A stretch of DNA of 64,000 nt from Skeletonema tropicum (GCA_037178625.1 CM074136.1:2418001-2482000), one strand, 5' to 3'; positions 34,107 through 45,124 are shown, counted from the first letter of the stretch. A program made the numbers and translations. The notes: generated by a model from the sequence alone, not told the origin.

Positions 34107-34865
34107 ATGATGGCCACCTCAAACGAAGCGGCAGCATCCACCTACAAGTTCGGATCAACACTCTCCATCCTTTACATTGCCATTCGAATAAGTACCGCCA
34201 ACACATCACCCATCACGGATTGTGATGAGGTGTTTAATTATTGGGAGCCGCTTCATTTCATTTTGTATGGATCGTAAGTCGTGTTGTGTTTGGTGATTGA
34301 ATGAGTGTGTTGTGTGTGTTTTTTATTGACAAACAAACGTCCAATGAGGATAATTTTGTATATATAACCATCTTTCGACTGAGTTTTGGAGCTTCATCGG
34401 CTTTGTGAGCGACAGATTTATTCCCAACATGTTCTGAGGACGTTTGTTGTTGTTTTATTGGTCAATAAACATGCTGTGATTTTATATCATGGGATGTGTG
34501 TATTCTCTGTGTATGTGAAAATCATATTATATGTTATCATGTGCTCACAATATCTTCATCTTTGGACACATGCACACCAAACATCACATCCTCAACATCA
34601 CAACTTTTGCCATCAGGGGAATGCAAACGTGGGAATATGCTCCACAATATGCACTACGGACATATGCCTACCTCCTCCCCATGGCAGGATTAGCCAAATG
34701 TCTACAATTCCTACTAGATACTATCATCCCCAAATCATCATTCCTACGGCAGCAGCTCTTCAATTTATTACTACTCCAATCTTCCACCATCACCAATGAT
34801 GTTGTCCTACAACAACATGATGATGATGATGATAAACCTCTCCTATTCGCCCTACTCCGCTCCAC

Positions 34866-37800
34866 CAGTGTACCTATGGGTGGTTGGACTACTGAATACC
34901 GCATGTACCATCTGTACCAATATCTAGTATAAAACGAATAATACGACCCGCTACTATTCTACAACCATTCAGGATAGCTAGCAATATTTTTTGAACCAAT
35001 AATCTGTGTTCAGATAAATTGTAGGGGCATAGCAACACCCATCGCGCTGACCCTACACCCCAATTTTTCATCATGGCTGACGAACTCTACATCAAACGTG
35101 GAGTACCTTTGCATCATCGTACTAACCTTTCCGAAGGCCAGTACGCTTCTACAGAGGACTTCGTTAGTTTGGATGCGAAGCCTGCAAAAAACTCTTCACC
35201 CGGAGAGGTATTGGCAGTCTACAAATCCAATGACCATGGCGAAAATCCCCACGATCATCATATGCCGGAAGCTACTACCCTAGTCCGTCGACAACGATTA
35301 TCCATCGAAGAAACGTCCCCAGAGGAAAGCCGTCAGAAGCGAAGGCGCACAGAGCCTGCACGTGAAGTCACCTGCTGCTCATGCTCCATCGATTCTACCT
35401 GCAAATCCAATTTGTGCACATGTGCCATCAAGAAGCAACTATGCACTTGTTGCGATCCTGGAACCAAGAAGCGATGCCAAAACTCGACTAGTCTGAAGGA
35501 TCGGGTCCAATATACCCCAAATGGACCAGTAACTCTCCCGCACCCCCATGGTGGCAAGCTGTTGAAGAAAAAGGCTGAAGAGGAATCTAAGGCAAAAGCA
35601 AAAGCCATTAAGGAGGACAATAGGCCACATGATGATATCCGGAATCACTTCACCCCACGCCATGACTCAGATGCTGTTGACACTGCTGCGGTTGACCCAT
35701 CTGAAGAAACGCAAAACACTGAAGTTGAAACCGATTCAAATGACCAGTCCGCTCTAGCTGGCCATGACGATTCACGAGAAGAGATATCTGAAGCAGACGA
35801 CTCATCATACAGTGACCACTCGGCCACTGATGATGCCTCAGATGCAGAAGAAGAGCACAATTTGAAGAGGGGACCTGATTTGACAAACTGTGGCACAATC
35901 GATAGTACCGAGGCAGCCGGTCTGATCGTGGACAATATTGCCCACGGTGTCCGTGGACCGCTACCACCGGAGCTTTTCTACGGCTCAGAGCAGGACCCCA
36001 GCCATGGATCTTGTTGCATCAACCAGTTTTCACTTCTCCAGAGGAGGGGGAAACCGGGTGAACTTGATTTCAGATTGAGGTTGAGAAATGGAGATCAGAC
36101 GTGGCCGGAGACGGATGAGGAGGATGATAATGACGGAACAGCTGCCTCCCCTGAGGAGACAGCAGGAGTGGAAGAGGAGGATGAGGATGAGGATGAGAAT
36201 GAGGAGACGACAGGGAAGGATTCAAGCTCAGAGGAAAGTGGAGAAGGCGGGAAGGATGATGGCACAGGAGGGATAGAGGGTATTATGTCGAGGAAAGAGC
36301 TTACGGAGGATGCGATCACGGCGATCGGCGGTCAAATTGCAAAGAAGGATGATAAACTTCAACCCCTTTCATGGTCAGACCGCAAACTTATTAGTGTGTA
36401 TGGTGATACAATCCATCAGAATGATGGCACTCATCTACACGGCCAACTATCTGCAGTGGATGACAGATACTACCAGAAACTCTATTCCAGGGTGGTGAAA
36501 AGTATTGCTCCGTTTTATGAGGTCTACCGCAACAAAGTTGGCGCTCGGTTTCTCAATATTCTTACAACCGAATTCAAAAATGTCCGAGAGGGCAAAATGA
36601 ATGCAGAAAGAGCTCTCATGTTCCCTGCTTGTATCCTCACACGCAAGAGGGGATGCTCCAAGAGCGCAGACATCAAAAAGTTGATCACAACTCGTCTTGA
36701 CCTCTGGGAGAAAGGAGATATTCTGTCGCTGGTTATAGCAGTGGAAGTTGAAGGACAATCGGGACGATTGGGGGGTCGTCCCATGGGAGACAATGGGATA
36801 GGCGAGTCGCAGGCTCGTCGATTTGCATCTACACTTCAAAATGGTCACATTCGGAAGGCAGTTCGGGAGGTGACGGACCGAGGTCAAGGTGGTCTGTACA
36901 AGCCAACTGACCTTGACTCCAAGACGGGGGAGCCAGTCATTGATGTCCTGAGGTCAAAGTTCCCCTCCCCTGTGACTCCAGCTGAAGGGGACCCCCTCGT
37001 TTTCCAGAAACCCCTGGACTTCGAGGAAGAGGATGTAGTTGCTTTTGTTTATGTCGATTCGGATCACATTGAGAGTCGCTCTAGCAAACTTCATGGGGCT
37101 GCAGGCCCTTCTGGAGTGGATGGTATAATGCTAAAAGCGTGGCTCACCCGACACGGAGCAGCTTCTGATGCTCTACGAGTTGAAATGGCGGAGTGGGCTA
37201 CATGGCTTGGATGCGCACAACCGGATTATGCCAAAATCCGAGCCCTCAACCACGTGCGTCTGCTTGCAGTGGATAAGGAGCCCGGAGTCCGCCCTTTGGG
37301 CTGTGGTGAAATCTGGATGCGGCTGATCTCTGGAACAATCCTTGAACAGTGCAAAGAGCGAGCGCGGGACGCCTGCAACAACGTCCAACTCTGTGCTGGA
37401 CTTCAGGCGGGCATTGAAGGTGCAACTCATGCCATTCTGGAAGTATTTCCAGAATTGGGTGGGTGGCTGAACATGCGAAGAGCGGCGAATAAGCCGGAGA
37501 CGGAGATCAGAGATGGAGACGACGGAGGTGATGGAGATGGGCCAGATGATAGTGAGATGGAGAGTTCAAGTCAGAATGAAGAGCCACCGGCGGATGCCTC
37601 AACTGAGGAGGCGAGCTCTGACCCAACACCCCCACCCTTCCCTGAATATCCCATCCAACCTGACACGGAAAACTCGCACTACATCCCAGAGAGTGGCTAT
37701 GGCCTCCTCCTAGTGGATGCTCGCAATGCTTTCAATGAACTCAATCGATACAACATGTTGTGGGAGGTATACCATCGATGCCCCCCACTCGCAAAGATAG

Positions 37801-39196
37801 CTTTCAACCGCTATCGACACCATAGCCTTTGCTTTATGCGGAATGAAATGGGAGAAGACCCTACTGTCATTGCGTGCAAGGAGGGCATCACGCAGGGGTG
37901 CTGCCTGTCTATGGTGTGCTATGGCATCGCCCTGATGCCACTAGCGGAATGGTTAAGGGAAAAAGTCCCTGGAGCTCTCCAACCTTGGTATGCTGATGAT
38001 CTCGGCGGTGTCGGTACTGCACTCGATAACGCTACTATGCTTCAGCTTCTCAAAGAAAGGGGGCCCTATGTTGGATACTATCCCGAACCAGATAAATCCC
38101 ACTACATTTGTATGCCGCAAGATGAGGATGCTGCACGAGCAGCCTTTGAAGCGGCTGGCATCTCGGAACTGAATTATGGACGCCACCACCGATACCTTGG
38201 TGGAGTGTATGGTGATGCAGCTGAGAAGGAGGAGTGGGTCAAGAAGAAAGTGGAACAGTGGGTATATTGCGTGGAAGTCCTTGGCAAATGTGCCTACACA
38301 CAACCCCAGGCAGCCTATGCAGGTTTTGTACTGTCTCTTCAGAATGAATGGACATACTTATCGCGCATTGTGCCAAACGTGGGGCCCCTTCTTGCTCCGA
38401 TTGAGGTTGCCATTAGAGAGAAATTTATCCCACCTCTCTTTGGCATCTCCCCTTCGGAATCATCTGGAGAGTTGCGACACCTGCTTTCCCTTAGTGTGAA
38501 ACATGCAGGCTTAGCAATCCGGTTCCCTGTGGAACAATCTGAGGATTGCTTCAAAACGTCGCGACAAGCGGTGGAACACCTGGTTGAAACGCTGGTCAAT
38601 CGTCGGGAACTGTGCCCGAAAACCCACCAGTACTCAGCTATGATGGCTAAAATTGGATCGCAGGAAGCGAAGAAGCTTGATGCTGAGTACCATCTCACCC
38701 AGTGGGGGAGAGAGAAACCAGGTGATAAGAGGAGGTTGGAACGGATCTGTGAGACTGGATGTTGGCTGACGGCTGTCCCAAACCGCCTCAATGGCACGAT
38801 CCTATCGGCTGAAGAGTTTCGAGACAACGTACGTCTCCGGTACAACCTGAAGCCGATGGATTTGTCAGACCTATGCGATGGATGTGGTGCAAAAATGACG
38901 GTGGAACATGCTCTCCAATGCAAGGTGGGCGGTCTCGTCCATTGCCGCCACAATGATGTTACGAGAGAATTTGGCTCCTTGTGCAAGCAAGCCTTTACTC
39001 CCGGTGACGTTGAGTACGAACCCTTTATCTACACTAGTACTCAACGCACTGCTGCAGAGGCAGAGGCTGCTGCCGCAGCAGAGGCTGAAAATACCACGCA
39101 ACAACACAACGCAACTGATGGGTCGACCCCAGTGACAACAACGGAAGAGCGTGGAGATGTGATGGTCTCCCACTTCTGGAAGAGACAGCGTCGAAC
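34866..39196 (+). mobile_element. Non-LTR-type retroelement inserted in ALG9, 3'-truncated
   Basis: The left boundary is within about 34865-34935, where ALG9 similarity ends; a 5' leader of about 140-200 bp precedes the large frame. The right boundary is within a few bases of 39196: the element protein reads WKRQRRTV and the next bases are already ALG9 in another frame. There is no 3' untranslated region, poly-A or tail repeat. Relics of the same family at 18830-19330 encode about 190 further residues after this point, so the element has lost its 3' end. Confidence 0.85.
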
Positions 39197-39212
39197 TGTC
39201 CACTTGTCATGA
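35073..39212 (+). CDS. Retroelement protein: CXC-like Cys-rich domain plus reverse transcriptase
   Basis: The 1379-residue frame starts with a basic segment and a Cys-rich domain at residues 101-136 (CCSCSIDSTCKSNLCTC, then CTCCDPGTKKRCQN) that resembles a CXC/tesmin DNA-binding fold. Long acidic linkers follow (about residues 200-420). Reverse-transcriptase motifs are GPSGVDG (about residue 675), DARNAFN (motif A, about 881), EGITQGC (motif B), YADD (motif C, residue 972) and HRYLGG. A zinc-knuckle module CDGCGAK, EHALQCKVGGLVHCRHN lies near 1268-1295. No APE-type endonuclease domain is visible. The last few residues (HLS and stop) come from ALG9 sequence. The frame is intact apart from the lost C-terminus. 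Confidence 0.88.
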   Translation: MADELYIKRGVPLHHRTNLSEGQYASTEDFVSLDAKPAKNSSPGEVLAVYKSNDHGENPHDHHMPEATTLVRRQRLSIEETSPEESRQKRRRTEPAREVTCCSCSIDSTCKSNLCTCAIKKQLCTCCDPGTKKRCQNSTSLKDRVQYTPNGPVTLPHPHGGKLLKKKAEEESKAKAKAIKEDNRPHDDIRNHFTPRHDSDAVDTAAVDPSEETQNTEVETDSNDQSALAGHDDSREEISEADDSSYSDHSATDDASDAEEEHNLKRGPDLTNCGTIDSTEAAGLIVDNIAHGVRGPLPPELFYGSEQDPSHGSCCINQFSLLQRRGKPGELDFRLRLRNGDQTWPETDEEDDNDGTAASPEETAGVEEEDEDEDENEETTGKDSSSEESGEGGKDDGTGGIEGIMSRKELTEDAITAIGGQIAKKDDKLQPLSWSDRKLISVYGDTIHQNDGTHLHGQLSAVDDRYYQKLYSRVVKSIAPFYEVYRNKVGARFLNILTTEFKNVREGKMNAERALMFPACILTRKRGCSKSADIKKLITTRLDLWEKGDILSLVIAVEVEGQSGRLGGRPMGDNGIGESQARRFASTLQNGHIRKAVREVTDRGQGGLYKPTDLDSKTGEPVIDVLRSKFPSPVTPAEGDPLVFQKPLDFEEEDVVAFVYVDSDHIESRSSKLHGAAGPSGVDGIMLKAWLTRHGAASDALRVEMAEWATWLGCAQPDYAKIRALNHVRLLAVDKEPGVRPLGCGEIWMRLISGTILEQCKERARDACNNVQLCAGLQAGIEGATHAILEVFPELGGWLNMRRAANKPETEIRDGDDGGDGDGPDDSEMESSSQNEEPPADASTEEASSDPTPPPFPEYPIQPDTENSHYIPESGYGLLLVDARNAFNELNRYNMLWEVYHRCPPLAKIAFNRYRHHSLCFMRNEMGEDPTVIACKEGITQGCCLSMVCYGIALMPLAEWLREKVPGALQPWYADDLGGVGTALDNATMLQLLKERGPYVGYYPEPDKSHYICMPQDEDAARAAFEAAGISELNYGRHHRYLGGVYGDAAEKEEWVKKKVEQWVYCVEVLGKCAYTQPQAAYAGFVLSLQNEWTYLSRIVPNVGPLLAPIEVAIREKFIPPLFGISPSESSGELRHLLSLSVKHAGLAIRFPVEQSEDCFKTSRQAVEHLVETLVNRRELCPKTHQYSAMMAKIGSQEAKKLDAEYHLTQWGREKPGDKRRLERICETGCWLTAVPNRLNGTILSAEEFRDNVRLRYNLKPMDLSDLCDGCGAKMTVEHALQCKVGGLVHCRHNDVTREFGSLCKQAFTPGDVEYEPFIYTSTQRTAAEAEAAAAAEAENTTQQHNATDGSTPVTTTEERGDVMVSHFWKRQRRTVHLS

Positions 39213-40380
39213 TGATTGACTATTACTATTACGGAAAGATCGTTTCTCCGATATGGAATATTTTTTTCTACAATGCCACAGCGGGGGGGGATGAATTGTA
39301 TGGAGTTGAGCCTCTGTCGTTCTATATCAAGAATTTACTCTTGAATTTTAATTTTGTGGGATTGCTTGGGATAGGTTCACTTCCGATTTTGTTGGGGAGG
39401 AAACTTCTTTTGGCAAGTTCTTCTTTCCCTCAAGCGGCACTGTTTCGTGCTCGTGATGATAATGATGATGATGATGATTGCCATTATTTATCATCAGGCG
39501 CTTCTTCTTTGGACAGTTTGAAAATATTGGTGTTGATCCCAATGTACATTTGGATGGCGATTGTATTTCCAAGACCGCACAAGGAGGAGAGATTTCTCTT
39601 TCCGATATATCCCATGCTTTGTTTTGGTGCATCAATTGCGTTGGATGAAATTATGACGTTATCAATGAAAGTACTCTCTTTGGTCCGTCCAAAGTTGAAA
39701 GTACCATCTCCAAACAAGGTCAAATTTCTGGGACTAGCGTTTCTATCACCTTTTGCAGTAATATCCATCTCGAGGTCATTTGCACTGCATCACAATTACT
39801 CCGCACCTCTTCATCTCTACCAACATTTCTACTACCATCACGTGTCAAAAGACTTGGTGCCCGCAAGTCAAAACAACCAAGTGACATACATTTGCACTGC
39901 TGGTGAATGGTATCGATTCCCATCATCATTTTTCCTTCCACCAAATACTCAGTTGGGATTCTTAAAATCATCGTTTTCAGGGCAGCTGCCACAACCATTT
40001 ACAAAATTTGGCTCAAAGAAGGAAAGTCTGGAGATTCAGGAAGGTGCATTCAATGATGTCAACAAGGAGGAGATGGATAGATATGTTGAAATTCATCAGT
40101 GTTCCTATGTGGTTGAATTGGTTTCTTCTCAAGATTCCGATGATGCTGAAGAGGAAACTCCTCCTGAATGCTTGCAATACATGAATTCTGATCCTAGCGG
40201 TGACTGGACCCAAGTTGCCTCCTACAAATATCTGGATGCAACGACGACTGGTGCACTTCATCGAATTCTTTACATTCCTTTTCAAAGAGAAAGTAAAGTG
40301 AGATACAAGGGCTACAACTTGTACTCAGTCACGAGGAGCAGATGATAATTGTTAGATAGTAAAGTAGCACTGACCTTCTC

Positions 40381-42876
40381 TCAACTTATTCTTAATTCTA
40401 AATCACCAAGTCCTTCATTGCCATCATCGTCACGATATGATGCATCAAAATCATCGCCTTCTTCGGCGTCTGTCGACACTGCATCTGGCTGGTGATATGA
40501 GCGTCTTCTTCTCCGCGGTCGTACCAATCTTACGAATATCCCAATGGCAATGAGAAGCATAACTACCAAAGTCGCCGATACACTGTTGCTCCTGCTGGGA
40601 GTTGTTTCACCACCACCACTCCTTGGGGCTCGACGAGACAGAGTATCACTCAATCCAGTTTGACCAGCAAATCGGGCATTCACATGAACTGCACCCACAC
40701 GAACAATACCACGAGCATTGGATGACAAACTAAAGTGAGTTGTCGGATCATTGACATCCCAATTTTCTGCCTCCTTCGCATCTCCGACTAATACCGTAAT
40801 TGGATCTGAATACCACCATCCGTACTCTCGACCGTGTATTACTTTTCCAGCATTAGAGGCAAAGTAAGATGGATTCGTGCGTGCATTGACAATATGACTT
40901 GCAGGACCCAAATCAGCCGGGCCGACATTGGCCGCGGCAGTAGCCCAACTTTTATCAACCTTGGCCCGAGCAAACACTGCAATAGCTGTGCCCGGAGGCA
41001 TGTTGGTGATATCAATCGATGTCTTGAACACTGGATCATAATTGTAAATTTGTTCATATGTATCGCCCCCCTCTGGCTCAGCTGGGTATGCTCCATCGGC
41101 ATGCCAACGAGATCTTCCATGTGGCGGTTTACCGCGCCCGACAGACGTATACATGAATTGGAATTTGGTATCAATGACATTACGAGTTTCCATTGATGGG
41201 TACAATCCAGTCGCACTGTCGGCTAATGGAGCAGGAAGATCATCCCACAGCCCATACACAATTTCAGTCTCATCAATCGTCATTGCCCCACCCACAGTCC
41301 ACGTTATTTCCCTCTCAATCACAGAAGTCTCCCCATCACCAGGAACCCATACCAACTTTGCATCATCAAAATACGACGTAGGCGAACGTTTCAAATTCAC
41401 CGTTGGAATGACATCATCTTCAAACATCAATCCTTCCACACCCCGAATAGACACGTATGGCTCCACCACATCCATAGCCAGCAAAGCCAATCGTATATTC
41501 CTCGCCACATGTCCATTATCACGTCCATTCGTACTAATCAACGGATCATGCCTCGTTCCCAAATCCTCCCTCAAAGGATTCTTCTTATCACTAGTTTCAA
41601 TCAACATATTAAACGCTCGCAATGTCGAATTATTATACACCGTCTTTTCCGCAGGATACCCCCCATACGTCGTCGGAGCACACTGTACCACCCTCTCCGG
41701 ATCCCACGACCCGGCAAACGCCCAATCTTCCATCCCCCCCCGAACATAATACACCTTGTCATTCATGGTACCAAAGTCATATGCCGAATGACCCGGAAAC
41801 CCATTGGAATATCGTGAATAGGCACTGGCAATTTCATTCTGTGCCAGAGCATCGGGAGCATCAAAATTTAAATAGGTGGGAGCACCCCATTCATACCCTA
41901 TTACCTCCATCCCCCCATGGAATGTTAATCCAATTTGAAAGAGGTGAGAACGCCATAATTCATTGATACTTCGTCCAGCGATGGTTTGCATACATTCCGA
42001 TTCGTGATATTGTTGTATATCGAATGGAAAATCACGATTGGGGTCAATGTTGGCTTCCTCACGTTGGTCGTGGGAATATCCGAGGGCGTTGGCGGTGGGG
42101 ATGATGATTGTACGGCGTGTGGTAACTAGCCGTGCGAGCCATTGGCGGAGGGGGGAGGGTATACCCTTTTGAATGAGGGATTGACGACAGGATTGGGCGG
42201 TGGATAGTTCTTGCTCCCATTGTTCTGGTGTGAATTTGTTTTCATCATTATTTGGAGTAGCATGTTGACCACTGCCATCATTCTTTGTTTCGTTAGTAGT
42301 ATTGTAGTCGATTGGTCGAAACTTCATTCTTGGTAGTGATTCACAAGCAGCACTTTCCAATAACAGCTCACTCATTTCCACTAGTGATGTAGGTCCCACA
42401 CGTTCATTGCCGTGGACTGATCCTGATAAGAATACATCTGGTACGAATTTCCATCCATTTCCATCAGATTCTTCATCTTGTGGCTGTTGTGGTGATGATG
42501 TAGAAAAGTTGATGTCCAATTGAACATCTGGATCATTTGGATAAGCTTCTTTATCTTGGATAATCAACACGTAATTATTACACCCCTTTCCACTAGCATT
42601 GGTGGCCGAGTCACCCTTTTTTGTAGCAGCATAAACCTCATCAAAGGGACAATCGCTCTCCTCTCCGGCACGAGGCAAACCGAACCATTCTTGGGTGGTA
42701 GTCAGTGTGCAGAAATTGGGGTAGGTTGTGGAGAGGTAGAGGAGACGATTGAGGAGATCGGGTGAGGGGAGGATTTCGTATTGATCATCTCTTTGTTGTG
42801 TCACGTCTACTGCTGATGTGAGGACTGCTGTTGTGGTGGTGAGGAGAAGGAGGGAGTGTAGCAGCAGCGGTGTCAT
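40381..42876 (-). CDS. M14 family metallocarboxypeptidase, membrane-anchored
   Basis: This intronless 831-residue protein has an N-terminal signal peptide (MTPLLLHSLLLLTTTTAVL). The peptidase domain shows the zinc ligands SVHGNERVG (His and Glu, near residue 152) and FHGG (His, near 318), the substrate-binding PNRDFP, and catalytic Glu in LIETSDKK (near 424). A beta-rich C-terminal half with Trp- and Gly-rich segments follows. A single transmembrane helix (ATLVVMLLIAIGIFVRLV, near residue 775) and a short Arg-rich, then acidic cytosolic tail complete it. This layout resembles carboxypeptidase D/M-type enzymes that trim C-terminal basic residues in the secretory pathway. It converges on ALG9 with only 35 bp between stops. 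Confidence 0.9.
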   Translation of the reverse strand: MTPLLLHSLLLLTTTTAVLTSAVDVTQQRDDQYEILPSPDLLNRLLYLSTTYPNFCTLTTTQEWFGLPRAGEESDCPFDEVYAATKKGDSATNASGKGCNNYVLIIQDKEAYPNDPDVQLDINFSTSSPQQPQDEESDGNGWKFVPDVFLSGSVHGNERVGPTSLVEMSELLLESAACESLPRMKFRPIDYNTTNETKNDGSGQHATPNNDENKFTPEQWEQELSTAQSCRQSLIQKGIPSPLRQWLARLVTTRRTIIIPTANALGYSHDQREEANIDPNRDFPFDIQQYHESECMQTIAGRSINELWRSHLFQIGLTFHGGMEVIGYEWGAPTYLNFDAPDALAQNEIASAYSRYSNGFPGHSAYDFGTMNDKVYYVRGGMEDWAFAGSWDPERVVQCAPTTYGGYPAEKTVYNNSTLRAFNMLIETSDKKNPLREDLGTRHDPLISTNGRDNGHVARNIRLALLAMDVVEPYVSIRGVEGLMFEDDVIPTVNLKRSPTSYFDDAKLVWVPGDGETSVIEREITWTVGGAMTIDETEIVYGLWDDLPAPLADSATGLYPSMETRNVIDTKFQFMYTSVGRGKPPHGRSRWHADGAYPAEPEGGDTYEQIYNYDPVFKTSIDITNMPPGTAIAVFARAKVDKSWATAAANVGPADLGPASHIVNARTNPSYFASNAGKVIHGREYGWWYSDPITVLVGDAKEAENWDVNDPTTHFSLSSNARGIVRVGAVHVNARFAGQTGLSDTLSRRAPRSGGGETTPSRSNSVSATLVVMLLIAIGIFVRLVRPRRRRRSYHQPDAVSTDAEEGDDFDASYRDDDGNEGLGDLELRIS

Positions 42877-42991
42877 AATGATGGATGTTATCAGCGGTAA
42901 GCAAATCGTCGGCCACTACCGGCTATGACTATGAGCAGCTTGTAGCTTGGGTACTTTGGGTGGCTTGGTCGAGCTTGGTAGGTTGATTGTA

Positions 42992-43333
42992 CTCCCTCTG
43001 TCCCAAAAAAAAGTGTCCATCTGACCTTTTTTGGCTTAAATTTCATCAATTTTCGTCGAGAAATTTGCTATCGCACACCGTTGGAAAGCTAATTTCACGG
43101 CGGTTACGATTAAATAGAGGTTGGAGGTTGTTAAGCGGATATTTGTGATGCTATTGTGATAAAAGACGTTAAATTAACCTTAAATGTAACACTAATGAAA
43201 AACTGATGTGTGGATGAGGGCCTCTCGGACATTTTGTGTAGGACTTAACATAGGAATAAGTACTTTAGATGGACACTTTTTTATGGGACTACGATTAACT
43301 TCAAATGGACACTTTTTTTTGGGACAGAGGGAG
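42992..43333. mobile_element. Stowaway-type MITE (Tc1/mariner derived), 342 bp
   Basis: The element starts CTCCCTCTGTCCCAAAAAAA and ends with the reverse complement, with TA at both sides (42990-42991 and 43334-43335). The TIR continues inward to AGTGTCCAT. A second inner GGACACTTTTTTATGGGAC lies at about 43271. Size, TIR sequence and TA target duplication match the Stowaway family known from plants. It has no coding capacity and lies just upstream of the carboxypeptidase gene. Confidence 0.93.
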
Positions 43334-43387
43334 TAGTGTTTTTCATTTTTCATTTTTCGTGGCTTGATCTTTGAGTTGCATGAGACA

Positions 43388-44320
43388 CACATCTTTTAGA
43401 TGTCACTCATGCAACTCAAGACCAAATCAAACCATCATTACTTGTTACTTGTACATGATTACTTAAGTACCATACATTTATGGGAAAGGAGGAAAGCAGC
43501 AGCAAGCCAATCAATTGCAAAGATGAATGGACCATCGAGGGAAATTGAGCACAGTCTTAAGCTTCTTCGCTCGGGGTGGTGGTGTTGGCAGCGTCAACAG
43601 TCTGAGAGGCGATGGCAACTCCTCTTGTATGATCGTGAGCGTCGTTCGTTACGTCAACAAGAGCAGTAGAATATGCACATCTCATATCACAATGAATGGA
43701 AGACTTACAGTGGTGGAAACTGAGCCTGAGACTGAGAAGGCACTGAAGAGCGCAGCAGCTGTGGAAGCCAAGAGTTAGTTTTTGATGTTCACGATGATAT
43801 TGATGTGGAGTAAACGTAAACCCTCTGATGAACAAGTGGCAATCATATTACAGCGCAAGGCACAACAAGAGGCCCAACAAGGAATGAGAGCAAGACTAAC
43901 ATGATAACTAGAGCATTTCAACTAGTGAAACAAAACAGAGCGTACATCTCATCCGTCCTCCTCCCCTTTCTCCTCCTCTTTCTCTTTCCTCCCCCCTCCT
44001 ACAGATTTACCCAGGGACAGATATCAAATATGTCACTTGGCGATGAAGATATTGCATGTAATCGTGAAGTAGATGATGAGAAAAGGAAACGGAGCAACTC
44101 ATTTTGATGATTGATTTCTTAATCTTATCTATTAGTGGAGGAGCGTCATTTTGAAGCCTTATTCGGTGTAACTCTAGAGAGTTATAGGACCAGTCTCTTC
44201 ACCCATGAATCACCCCATTTCATCGTCCGCTTGCAATGAGCACTTTGCCCCCAATATTGTCTAATTCTATAGTGGAGCGCGCGCAGAACAGCCTATGGAA
44301 ACAAGAAACAAACTCTTCTC
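43388..44320. other. Intergenic with dispersed repeat
   Basis: Bases 43396-43425 and 43690-43785 recur at 54058-54230 (TTTTAGATGTCA, CATGCAACTCAAGACCAAA, GAAGGCACTGAAGAGC, GTGGAAGCCAAGAGT). No supported gene. Confidence 0.45.
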
Positions 44321-44389
44321 TCTCTAGAGAGAGAAGTCTTCATCTGTCGTCTGCCGACTATAGATGACATGAGCATAGCATTGATAATA

Positions 44390-44462
44390 ATAATATAACA
44401 AAAATTTTAAAGTACGCCTTAAATATTGGCCCTCTAGGGGCGAAATTATGACTAACCAACGT
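44390..44462 (-). repeat. LINE 3'-end fragment (solo), inverted to 51213-51277
   Basis: On the minus strand the stretch reads GTTGGTTAGTCATAATTTCG, then CCCCTAGAGGGC, ACTTTAAAATTT and TTGTTATATTATTATTATC. The first 60 bases match the end of the 6.1-kb insertion at 51213-51277. Both end in a TTATATTAT-type tail, so this is probably a short 5'-truncated copy of the same LINE family next to the Cys-rich gene. Confidence 0.7.
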
Positions 44463-45124
44463 AACATTGATTCAATGCTACTAATGTGGACAGCAATGAA
44501 CTGGAACAAATCCTCATCAGACATGAACTCATTTATTCCTCTAATTCCTCCATCGCAGTTAGCATCATCTTTTCAACATGTAAAACATTATGAACTGCAC
44601 TTTACATCTCCCAGTCATGAACTTTAAAGTCTCCATAGTATCCGATGTCCTCAGAGTCTCCACCGTAGTCCTCAGAGTCTCCATAGTCATCGTAGTCCTC
44701 GGAGTCTCCATAGTCATCGTAGTCCTCGGAGTCTTCAACGAAGCCGTAGTCCTCAGAGCCGAAGTACAAGTCTTCCTCGAAGACTGATTTGGAAACACAA
44801 CCATCCTTGTGCCACACACACTTACTGACTGCGTCGCAGGTCACAGGAGAAAGATACTCAATGCATTTCTTCTCGGTCTTCCTTTCCCACTTCCTGATGA
44901 TCTTTTTCTGCGCCGACTTGATTTCTTTCTTAGTGAGATCACTGTCCTTCTTAATTTCCTTCAACTTTTTTTCGACCATCTTGGGCACGTTGTAAGACTT
45001 GGTCATGAAGTCGTAATCGTAGTCTTCAGCGAAGGCTTTGGAGGAAACGCAGCCATCCTCGCTCCACTCACACTTACTGACTGCGTCGCATGCCGTCATA
45101 GATAGATACTCAACACAATACTTC

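Larger units (their letters stand above)
34107..40345 (+). pseudogene. ALG9: ALG9 alpha-1,2-mannosyltransferase split by a retroelement
   Basis: ALG9 adds the 7th and 9th mannoses to the dolichol-linked oligosaccharide in the ER lumen. Exon 1 (34107-34273) encodes CDEVFNYWEPLHFILYGS. A 343-bp intron (34274-34616) follows, and exon 2 starts at 34617 with GMQTWEYAPQYALRTYAYLL, both hallmark GT22 motifs. Similarity stops near 34865. It resumes at about 39195 with PLVMMIDYYYYGKIV and runs to 40345, through PHKEERFLFPIYP and EWYRFPSSFFLP. Between the two halves lies the 35073-39212 reverse-transcriptase frame. Roughly a hundred residues of the family's middle region are absent, so simple removal of the element would not restore ALG9. 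Both halves are otherwise free of stops, so the event is recent or the other allele is intact. Confidence 0.9.

Noticed and set aside
43400..44107. Short plus-strand frames including a hydrophobic one at 43901
   Set aside because: Part of the stretch is a dispersed repeat, and the frames are broken and lack conserved features.
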